This document shows positions 21,986-27,546 of a stretch of DNA of 27,546 nt, piece by piece. Position numbers and translations under genes: made by a program. Under the pieces are notes generated by a model. The model searched no databases. It saw nothing but the letters and a program-made list of their open reading frames with translations, and was not told the origin of the DNA. This DNA is from a virus: the IMG/VR virus record IMGVR_UViG_3300021519_001130, positions 1 to 27,546 of that record. One strand, 5' to 3'. Numbering within the stretch: position 1 is the stretch's first letter; each line of letters starts with the position of its first letter.

Positions 21986-22482
21986 CGGGAGTCTTCCATC
22001 GTCTGATTGTTTTGGCTGATTGCCTCGTCTAGCAGTTTCTTTTGCTCGTCTGCGAGTTCGGCGCTCTGCTTCAGCATCCGACTCGCGATGGTGGGGTCCA
22101 CGCCGTTGGCAAGAGCCCAAGCAACACCGACTGCATTAGAGTAATGCATGATTTGCCCCTCCAACATCATTTCGCCAATTGCGTCTTGTGGTTTTTTTAA
22201 TGCATAAGCCAATGTTTGGCGAAGCGTTGAAACTGGTTTCTGTTCAAGCGTCTGTTGCCACATATCAAGCGAACCCCAATGGTCCTCAATGTCGGAAATA
22301 ACGTTATTACTGAAACGGACAAAAACAGTTTCTTTAACCGTTTCTCCAACTTCATCATATTCGCGTTCCCACACTTGTGGTTCAACTTGTTTGACTTTTG
22401 CGACTTCGCAAGAGATGCCTTTATTTTTTAATACAATTGGTGTGTAATCCATACGGGCACTATACACACTTATTGCCACCAA
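21922..22482 (-). CDS. Tail assembly chaperone (G part)
   Basis: 186 residues from TTG 22480-22482, the start with GGAGGG eight bases upstream; GTG 22477-22479 and ATG 22450-22452 (MDYTPIVLKNKGISCEV) are alternatives. It contains DIEDHWGSLDMWQQTLEQKP and VSTLRQTLAYALKKPQDAIG, then HYSNAVGVAWALANGVDPTI. This is the expected character of gpG-type chaperones that coat the tape measure, and it lies between the tail tube and tape measure. A -1 frame continues past its TAA (see 21812-21985). Its translation start is overlapped by a UUCG hairpin (22488-22509), which could control expression. Confidence 0.85.
   Translation of the reverse strand: MVAISVYSARMDYTPIVLKNKGISCEVAKVKQVEPQVWEREYDEVGETVKETVFVRFSNNVISDIEDHWGSLDMWQQTLEQKPVSTLRQTLAYALKKPQDAIGEMMLEGQIMHYSNAVGVAWALANGVDPTIASRMLKQSAELADEQKKLLDEAISQNNQTMEDSRGKSGTQPGVKRAARTKSSGT
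21979..21985 (-). promoter_or_regulatory. Candidate -1 slippery site TGGAAAA in the tail chaperone
   Basis: Zero-frame GGA AAA on the - strand can slip to TGG AAA. The A-site tRNA re-pairs perfectly but the P-site only at two positions, so this is not a canonical XXXYYYZ. Other possible sites upstream (GCAAAAG, CCAAAAC) are no better. The exact slip point is therefore uncertain. Confidence 0.4.
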
Positions 22483-22487
22483 TGCAA

Positions 22488-22509
22488 ACGCCCTCCCGAA
22501 GGAGGGCGT
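22488..22509 (-). promoter_or_regulatory. UUCG-tetraloop hairpin overlapping the chaperone Shine-Dalgarno
   Basis: A perfect 9-bp stem ACGCCCTCC/GGAGGGCGT closes a CUUCGG-type tetraloop in the - strand RNA. Its 3' arm contains GGAGGG, eight bases before TTG 22482, so folding would hide the ribosome site. Only three Us follow, so as an intrinsic terminator it would be weak. A second small hairpin with arms AACAAC-like/GTTGT lies just upstream (about 22512-22527). Confidence 0.65.
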
Positions 22510-22539
22510 CTACAACAAGGAGTTGTTATTAATCAGTTA

Positions 22540-23097
22540 TTATGCTGACAAACCAGCGGCTGATTCACGGAACTGTGCAGTACCGAAACCAACGCTAGCG
22601 TAGATTGGCAGAATTGCTTCTGCGTCAAACGCTGGCTTGCCGAAGTTGTCTGTTGAAGAGTTCATAATGGTTCCACCAGTGACTTGGCACTTGTTGAGGG
22701 TCATTACGAGTTCTGCCAACGATGCTTCTAGGTCGCTGATAAGGAATTCAACTTTGAAGTATGGGAGGCTTTGGCCATCAAACGACAACGATGAAGTCTC
22801 TGACGAACCAGAGCCTGCTGAAACTACTGAACCACCAAAGATGGTTGAAAGAACATCAAGGCTCAATTCGCTATAAGTTGCCTTAAAGTTGAGGCGGTCA
22901 ATCTTGCCCTTCTTGGCAAGAATCTTTCCGTCACCCTTGAGTTCTTGGTTAACGAAGTTCGGCTCTACCGAAACTTCCTGGATACCAGGAACGTCAACTG
23001 CCGAGCCGTAGGTGATGCCTGCGACGGTGTCCGTGAGTACAGGGTAAACCTTGCAATCGTGAACATCAAATGTAATTGTGGACTTTACTGCTGCCAT
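22540..23097 (-). CDS. Major tail tube protein
   Basis: 185 residues with a strong AAGGAG seven bases before ATG 23095-23097. Composition and segments fit phage tail tube proteins: an N-terminal beta-rich domain (STITFDVHDCKVYPVLTDTV) with EVSVEPNFVNQELKGDGKIL, a Gly/Ser loop (VSAGSGSSETSSL), and a C-terminal PYFKVEFLISD strand plus FGTAQFRESAAGLSA. Position immediately upstream of the tail chaperone and tape measure is the classical location. The strong ribosome site and downstream hairpin suggest high expression separated from the following gene. Confidence 0.88.
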   Translation of the reverse strand: MAAVKSTITFDVHDCKVYPVLTDTVAGITYGSAVDVPGIQEVSVEPNFVNQELKGDGKILAKKGKIDRLNFKATYSELSLDVLSTIFGGSVVSAGSGSSETSSLSFDGQSLPYFKVEFLISDLEASLAELVMTLNKCQVTGGTIMNSSTDNFGKPAFDAEAILPIYASVGFGTAQFRESAAGLSA

Positions 23098-23104
23098 TTT
23101 ATGA

Positions 23105-23110
23105 CTCCTT
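23105..23110 (-). promoter_or_regulatory. Strong Shine-Dalgarno of the major tail protein gene
   Basis: AAGGAG on the - strand, seven bases before the ATG, in a 68-base gap that also has an AT-rich TATAAAATA (23131-23139) possibly serving as a -10. No convincing -35 is seen. Confidence 0.55.
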
Positions 23111-23165
23111 GAGGTGTATGACTACTGGCTTATTTTATATCTTTTTACGGGTAAGTGTTAGAGGG

Positions 23166-23738
23166 TTATTGCGGGATACCGTTAGCGGCTTCATAGTCCA
23201 GCACTGCTTGTGGCATTGCTTGACCTTCCGTGAAACGGATGTGCCAAGGCTCTGCTCCTGGGTTATCAACAACTTCATGGCTGAAGCCGAACTTCTGCTC
23301 ATTTGCAAGAAGCCAAGCCATAATCTTGCCATTGGCATTAGCAATGTCAATGGCCAGACCAAGCATGTGGCGCGAACACGTTTTGGCGTCGTCATTTGGC
23401 GCAGCAAGAGGAGCATTGCCCTTCTTTAGATACCATTTTACGCCATTCCATGTACGTGTTGAGGTATCTTGCAATACATCCTTTGTGTAGCGAGTAAGGA
23501 AGCCTTTGGTTTGGGTCTCAATACTGCGGAATGTGTCGCCGTCGCTAGTCGGTTTTAGGACTACGCCTTCTGCTGCTGCGGCTGCTTTCATCGCCTCAAA
23601 TGCGCGGGCAGCACAATGGTGCATATGACCACCGCAAGAAAGTTTGCGGAGCATTCCAGGAGTGATTTCGCTCGGCTTCTTGCCCTTAAGGTGTTCGCAG
23701 AATTTAATTTCTACTACTGGCCAACTCTCTTTTGACAT
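23166..23738 (-). CDS. M15 (VanY-type) peptidase endolysin
   Basis: 190 residues. The zinc site is read directly: SRHMLGLAIDIAN gives SxHxxGxAxD (His124, Asp131), and AEPWHIRF gives the third ligand His166 and the Glu/Trp pair. An N-terminal stretch (MSKESWPVVEIKFCEHLKGK then KPSEITPGMLRKLSCGGHMH) may be a small substrate or wall-binding element with three cysteines. M15 phage enzymes cut peptide stems of peptidoglycan (endopeptidase or carboxypeptidase) to release progeny. No signal peptide is seen, so release needs a holin; a holin-like gene ends three bases upstream. It lies between the lysis-type and tail genes, an unusual but known position. Confidence 0.9.
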   Translation of the reverse strand: MSKESWPVVEIKFCEHLKGKKPSEITPGMLRKLSCGGHMHHCAARAFEAMKAAAAAEGVVLKPTSDGDTFRSIETQTKGFLTRYTKDVLQDTSTRTWNGVKWYLKKGNAPLAAPNDDAKTCSRHMLGLAIDIANANGKIMAWLLANEQKFGFSHEVVDNPGAEPWHIRFTEGQAMPQAVLDYEAANGIPQ

Positions 23739-23740
23739 TA

Positions 23741-23938
23741 CTACTTCTTTTCTGTGCCAAAGAATGAAGCGACCGATGGGTCACCAATCTTGGTTGATGC
23801 AAATGCAAGTGCTGCTGCTACGAGTGGCATAGCAAGTGCTGTGAGCATTGGGTCAACGTTGTACTTATTGCAAAGGTAAACTACGACGCCCATTGCGCCA
23901 CCTTTTGCTACACCATCTGCTGCTGTTGCTGATTTCAT
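23741..23938 (-). CDS. Holin-like membrane protein (65 aa)
   Basis: ATG at 23936-23938 with AAGGAG six bases upstream. Two hydrophobic segments, about residues 13-26 (KGGAMGVVVYLCN) and 29-48 (DPMLTALAMPLVAAALAFAS), with a short soluble C-terminus ending SFFGTEKK. Size, two helices and direct linkage to the endolysin gene fit a holin. Holins have little sequence conservation, so the assignment rests on topology and position. Confidence 0.65.
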   Translation of the reverse strand: MKSATAADGVAKGGAMGVVVYLCNKYNVDPMLTALAMPLVAAALAFASTKIGDPSVASFFGTEKK

Positions 23939-23993
23939 GTTTGCTCCTTAACTAGGTACAAACAGTCTTGCTCATAAAATGCGTATATGCCAA

Positions 23994-26150
23994 CTATGGC
24001 TTAGTTTTATTATAAAAACGTTTCATCAAATCGCCGATAATGCTCTGTTGTTGGACTTCATCGCCATCCGTAACAGCATCAACAACGGACCTTTTAGCCT
24101 CAATAAGGTCATAGATATCCTCGTCAATGGTATTGGCCCCAATTAGGTACCAAGCCTGAACGCTGTTTTTTTGTCCAATTCTGTGGGCTCTATCTTCGCA
24201 CTGGTCATGTTCGCCTGGCGTCCATCCCTGCTGAACAAAACAAACATCCGAGGAGGCGGTGAGGGTAAGTCCAACTCCACCAGCCTGAATATTCAAAACA
24301 ATAACTCTGCTCTTTGGGTCAGTCTGGAAAGAGTCAACAGCATGCTGCCTATCTTCCATTGAGTCTCTACCACTAACGCGCAGGTTTCCATAACGCGCAG
24401 CGAGTTTGTCAACTACAGATACGTTATGCGCAAAAATAATCAATTTCCTATCGCAAGATTCAAGGAAAGAATCAATCCACTCAATCACCGATTCCATTTT
24501 TGCATCTGCTGCTAACCGCTTCAAAACGGTAGTCCTGCTCAAGTGCTCTGCTGAGTCAGATGTTTTATAGCCGTTCTCTGAAAGAAATGCAATCAAATCT
24601 TTTTCTGCTTTTTTGTACTCTTTCCACCCATCACCAGACGGTTCAATATGAACGACATTTCGCGTCTTTGCTGGGAGTTCTGTAAGTACCTCATCCTTGG
24701 TTCGGCGCATATAACAGTTCTGTCGCAACTTAAGATTTAATTCACCAAGATTTGATGCGCCCTTTGTATCCCACCCGAACCCATTATGCTTTGCATCCGT
24801 GTAGCGCTTTAGGAATGCCCACTTGCCGCCAAAGCGACCAATCATCCCAAGAACCTCAAGTTGACTGACCAACTCTTCTGGCCTATTTGTAACTGGAGTT
24901 CCAGACAACAGGAGAACGGTCCCAGACTGTGGAATACTCTTTGCGATATCCCTTACCGCGGCAGTACGTTTTGTCTTTGATGTTTTAATGTAGTGAGACT
25001 CATCAAGAACTAATCCCATTGGGGAAAGATGGAGTATCGGCTCAACAAACCGCCCGACAATGTCATAGTTGACAATGTTTATATCGGCGCTATTGATGTC
25101 GGTCTTTGAAGAAACAACATTTGTGCTTCTATGCGGGAGCCACTTATTTAATTCGCGCCTCCAGTTTTCCTTTAAAGATGCTGGACAAACGATTACGGCT
25201 GGGAATGCATTTCTGTGCTCTAGCGATGCAATAGCCTCTACTGTTTTCCCAAGACCCATTTGGTCGGCAATCAAGCATCGTCCGACTTTTGACACATAAG
25301 CAACCGCGGCTCTCTGGTATGGCATGAGGGTGCCGTTTAGTGTCGGTACATCAATATCGGCATCCGTTGATGCTGATTGCTCCAATAGTTCTGCCGACTT
25401 CTTTGTCAAATCAAGAATGTTTTTGCGCAACTGAGCAGAAATATCTAAATCGTATTTGTCGGCAAACTCAAGAACAGAAATTGATAGTGGGGCAAGCCAG
25501 CATTTTTTCTTTACATCCCATCTGCGTTGGGGAATGGCCTTAATATCCGTGACTGCTGATTCGCTGTATGGAAATTTGATAAGTGCAAGACCGCGCTTAT
25601 CAAGCGTTATTGATTTCTCTGTGTCAATCATGTCAAACTCTGGTAATTGTGTTTGGGCTTCTTCGGAAACCGTGAAATTGTATTTATTGGCTATCTCTGC
25701 AAGTTTTAGTTTAGCCGATTCTGGAGCAAACCAAACAGAAACTGCTGTATTCCAAACAATGTCTGGAATTTGTTTAATTTCAGCAATGACCTGTTCGTCA
25801 TACTCGGAGCGTATTACAAAGTACTCATCTACTTTAGAGATTTTTCTTTTTGGTCCAGTATCATTTATTTGTTTTATCTCGTCAACTGGGTCACTTGAGG
25901 CTCTTTTTGGAGTCTCAATTTCATCGTAGATAATTCCATAGTTCTTTAATTGCTTGGAGTATTTTGCAAGCATTAGCCACGCACTATAAGCAATTGACGG
26001 CGTCCATAAAGAATCTGGGATTAGCGCTAATTGTGTTCCAAACCTAGAATCTGGGCGAGAGAATCCAACCCCATCTTCTGATTGAGCGCCATCGCAAGCA
26101 AGCGCAAGAGCCCTTACCGCTTTGGAAAGTTGAGAGTAATTCTTGTCCAC
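23994..26150 (-). CDS. SNF2-family helicase with tandem HARP-like repeats
   Basis: 718 residues from GTG 26148-26150. SNF2 motifs: I CLIADQMGLGKTVEAIA (~292-308), Ia VIVCPASLKENW, II GLVLDESHYIKT (DESH, ~379-390), III LLLSGTPVTNR, IV KLIIFAHNVSVVDKLA, V IQAGGVGLTLTASSD, VI DQCEDRAHRIGQ. Upstream, residues about 109-165 and 187-240 form two similar units (EYDEQVIAEIKQIPDIVWNT; SAVTDIKAIPQRRWDVKKKC then WLAPLSISVL), which look like the HARP domain of SMARCAL1. That enzyme is an annealing helicase acting at stalled forks. The likely role is ATP-driven DNA remodelling of phage replication or recombination intermediates. The HARP reading is by eye and should be tested by structure comparison. Confidence 0.88.
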   Translation of the reverse strand: MDKNYSQLSKAVRALALACDGAQSEDGVGFSRPDSRFGTQLALIPDSLWTPSIAYSAWLMLAKYSKQLKNYGIIYDEIETPKRASSDPVDEIKQINDTGPKRKISKVDEYFVIRSEYDEQVIAEIKQIPDIVWNTAVSVWFAPESAKLKLAEIANKYNFTVSEEAQTQLPEFDMIDTEKSITLDKRGLALIKFPYSESAVTDIKAIPQRRWDVKKKCWLAPLSISVLEFADKYDLDISAQLRKNILDLTKKSAELLEQSASTDADIDVPTLNGTLMPYQRAAVAYVSKVGRCLIADQMGLGKTVEAIASLEHRNAFPAVIVCPASLKENWRRELNKWLPHRSTNVVSSKTDINSADINIVNYDIVGRFVEPILHLSPMGLVLDESHYIKTSKTKRTAAVRDIAKSIPQSGTVLLLSGTPVTNRPEELVSQLEVLGMIGRFGGKWAFLKRYTDAKHNGFGWDTKGASNLGELNLKLRQNCYMRRTKDEVLTELPAKTRNVVHIEPSGDGWKEYKKAEKDLIAFLSENGYKTSDSAEHLSRTTVLKRLAADAKMESVIEWIDSFLESCDRKLIIFAHNVSVVDKLAARYGNLRVSGRDSMEDRQHAVDSFQTDPKSRVIVLNIQAGGVGLTLTASSDVCFVQQGWTPGEHDQCEDRAHRIGQKNSVQAWYLIGANTIDEDIYDLIEAKRSVVDAVTDGDEVQQQSIIGDLMKRFYNKTKP

Positions 26151-26153
26151 ACG

Positions 26154-26621
26154 CTATTTTGCGGAAGAAATGCTAGACCACAAAATTTGGTCATAAACCT
26201 CTGCTACCGCATCGGCATCCATTGCTGCCTTTTTGTGCTCATAGATTGCTCTTGTTAGACGCACAATTTCATCGGTGTGTGATACTGAATCATTTTCACC
26301 AACCAAAATTTTTACTTGTGTTAGGCGATTGCTAATTCCGTTTCTGTATCTTTGTGCTTTTCTTTGCCAAGAATCATATTTTTCTTTTTCTTCAAGATAT
26401 TTATCTAGTGCGTACCCACCATACTTTGCTTCTTGCGATAGCAAACTAATTTTGTTATGGTGAAACTGCATTGATGACTCTGCATCAGAAAGCGCAGTTG
26501 TAAGCGCCTGGCACCAGGCCAAATGGTTTTTGGGGTCCTGGAGCCATTCCTGCTCCTCTACCGTTGCGTCGCCCTTGCATTCACGCTTTGCTATGTCTAA
26601 TAAGTTATTTGGGTCAATCAT
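26154..26621 (-). CDS. Coiled-coil hypothetical protein (155 aa)
   Basis: ATG at 26619-26621; the stop lies three bases before the SNF2 start, so they are probably coupled. Mostly helical and charged, with long amphipathic stretches (LTTALSDAESSMQFHHNKIS; YALDKYLEEKEKYDSWQRKA; NRLTQVKILVGENDSVSHTD). A short helical N-terminal segment (MIDPNNLLDIAKRECKG) precedes them. No family is recognised. Because it is immediately upstream of the helicase it could be a partner or regulator, but this is inference from position only. Confidence 0.7.
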   Translation of the reverse strand: MIDPNNLLDIAKRECKGDATVEEQEWLQDPKNHLAWCQALTTALSDAESSMQFHHNKISLLSQEAKYGGYALDKYLEEKEKYDSWQRKAQRYRNGISNRLTQVKILVGENDSVSHTDEIVRLTRAIYEHKKAAMDADAVAEVYDQILWSSISSAK

Positions 26622-26677
26622 TAAATTCTCCGAACTAAGTTAGTGAGAGCCTATCAGGTATGCCTCACGCCAAAAAA

Positions 26678-26932
26678 CTATTCGCTGAATTCACCAAGTG
26701 CGTGGTCGCGGATGTGGCCATCCAGTTTTTCTTCAGTTCTTTCTACGCCCTTTTCAACTCTGTCAATTGAAATTCCAAGACTCTTTGCAACGGTTTCAAG
26801 TTTGTCTACAACAAAATTATGGTCCGCTTTATTCTCTTCCCATCTAGTATTTGTGGAGCGCCTAGCATGCTCTATGTATGCAACAATTATCAGTGAAACT
26901 GCACCGATTAATGCCACATATATTTGTTCCAC
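26678..26932 (-). CDS. Membrane-anchored coiled-coil protein (84 aa)
   Basis: GTG at 26930-26932 overlaps the upstream TAG (TAGTG). One hydrophobic helix (MEQIYVALIGAVSLIIVAYI, residues 1-20) is followed by a basic HARRSTNTR and a long amphipathic helix (NKADHNFVVDKLETVAKSLG onwards). The topology resembles small actinophage membrane proteins often listed as putative holins or spanin-like factors. The function remains unassigned. Confidence 0.65.
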   Translation of the reverse strand: MEQIYVALIGAVSLIIVAYIEHARRSTNTRWEENKADHNFVVDKLETVAKSLGISIDRVEKGVERTEEKLDGHIRDHALGEFSE

Positions 26933-27105
26933 TACTCTTCATCTCCAGATGTAAGAGCAAACCCAATTGCGTGTATCGCCAGGGCTGCAATAGACATATA
27001 AATACCCCATTTTTGAGTCTGCCCACTGAGGGTAATCAAAACAAGACCAGTTCCAGCGAGAGTCCATCCGAGCGAGGAGAGTTCTCCAATAATCTTCTTC
27101 AGCAT
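26932..27105 (-). CDS. Small two-pass membrane protein (57 aa)
   Basis: ATG at 27103-27105 with AAGGAT seven bases upstream; TAG at 26932-26934. It starts MLKKIIGELSSLGWTLAGTG, with hydrophobic segments at about 13-27 and 33-52 (WGIYMSIAALAIHAIGFALT), and ends SGDEE. The pair with the next, coupled membrane gene is typical of phage membrane pairs near lysis genes. No family recognised. Confidence 0.65.
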   Translation of the reverse strand: MLKKIIGELSSLGWTLAGTGLVLITLSGQTQKWGIYMSIAALAIHAIGFALTSGDEE

Positions 27106-27178
27106 AGGCAATCCTTACAGCAGGGTATAGTTATTTTATTTAATCATGCCCAACTGGTATAGAAGGAGTTGGCTACAG

Positions 27179-27546
27179 TCAGCGTCTGACTCGCCGCGCA
27201 CGGCGTTGTTTTTTCCCACTAGTTTTCTTATCTGGTGCTGGAACATCTCCGCCACCACCAGAATTGCCACCAGAAGGGCCTCCAGAGCCACCAGAAGGGC
27301 CAGAACTGCCGCTAGAGGCGCCAGAGGCTCCAGTGGCCCCAACGGCTGCCACAGCGGCTCCTGCAGCGACAAGCGTCCTTCTAGAGCCAACATCAATACC
27401 CGAACCGAGTGGGACATAGCTATCAAAAACTCCAGCAAAAACATTTATTTGTTCTTGGAATGCATTTTTTACATCTACTGGGGCGTCGGTAAGGGCCTCT
27501 GATATCGCTTGCCCCTCTTCCAACGAGACCTCGGCAACGACGACCG
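27179..27546 (-). CDS. Gly/Ser-rich protein, C-terminal part (5' end outside window)
   Basis: The frame stays open to the right edge, so the true start is beyond 27546; the TTG at 27521-27523 is probably internal. The visible C-terminal ~122 residues contain a helical part (VDVKNAFQEQINVFAGVFDS, then YVPLGSGIDVGSRRTLVAAG). Next is a Gly/Ser/Pro-rich low-complexity tract (GASSGSSGPSGGSGGPSGGN) and a very basic end (KKTSGKKQRRARRVRR). This is reminiscent of disordered C-termini of virion or nucleic-acid-binding proteins. I cannot identify the product. Confidence 0.5.
   Translation of the reverse strand, partial: VVVAEVSLEEGQAISEALTDAPVDVKNAFQEQINVFAGVFDSYVPLGSGIDVGSRRTLVAAGAAVAAVGATGASGASSGSSGPSGGSGGPSGGNSGGGGDVPAPDKKTSGKKQRRARRVRR

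Noticed and set aside
21812-22120. Independent gene starting at ATG 22118-22120
   Set aside because: The first half is Arg-rich out-of-frame sequence of the chaperone gene; only the part after about 21985 looks coding, which fits frameshifting.
1-27546. Prophage attachment sites, integrase, CRISPR array or insertion sequence
   Set aside because: No regular spaced repeats, no recombinase or transposase motifs and no tRNA-end duplication were seen, so neither lysogeny nor mobile insertion can be claimed from this window.

Overview
The window looks like part of a long-tailed (siphovirus-like) phage genome that infects an actinobacterium. The phage evidence is a run of tail genes: tail tube, frameshifted tail-assembly chaperone, a 1724-residue tape measure, a distal tail protein, and a hub or fibre protein with a self-cleaving S74 chaperone. 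An M15 endolysin, a RusA-type resolvase and replication accessory genes support this. The actinobacterial host is inferred mainly from a WhiB-family gene. The modest GC content would suit a low-GC (for example freshwater) actinobacterium, but that is an inference. No integrase, CRISPR array, tRNA or rRNA was seen. Capsid, portal, terminase and polymerase genes are not in the window.

Layout: positions 1-920 are on the + strand. They hold the 3' end of a collagen-like tail-fibre gene, a structured 160-base gap and a 51-residue membrane protein. Everything from 910 to the right end is on the - strand, so transcription runs right to left. In that order: a truncated Gly/Ser-rich protein (27546-27179); two small membrane proteins and a coiled-coil protein; a SNF2 helicase with SMARCAL1-like (HARP) repeats; a holin-like protein and the M15 endolysin; the tail module (23097-12282); a recombination and replication block (ssDNA-annealing candidate, HIRAN protein, HTH replication protein, small proteins, a possible helicase loader); a ParB/methyltransferase block (8780-5207); RusA; small regulators; a gene with an apparent -1 frameshift at CCCTTTT; WhiB; an AdoMet-decarboxylase-like protein; a holin-like protein, lipoprotein and membrane protein; ferredoxin, thioredoxin and a PD-(D/E)XK nuclease. 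Many neighbours overlap as ATGA, GTGA, TAATG or TAGTG, which implies translational coupling in long operons.

The most interesting candidate is the block 8780-5207. A double ParB-fold protein is followed by a protein with two more ParB-like segments fused to a SAM-dependent methyltransferase-like domain, and then by a close homologue of CmoA, the enzyme that makes carboxy-SAM. CmoA normally serves tRNA modification by CmoB, and no CmoB is visible here. Because the CmoA-like gene is coupled to DNA-binding ParB/methyltransferase genes, I suggest a phage nucleic-acid modification system that uses carboxy-SAM. A SpeD/SpeH-like gene 2 kb away acts on, or is descended from enzymes acting on, the same cofactor. 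A second theme is fork remodelling: SNF2-HARP, HIRAN, RusA and an annealing protein together resemble a dispersed version of eukaryotic SMARCAL1/HLTF fork-reversal machinery.

All protein assignments come from reading motifs by eye. No database search was run.
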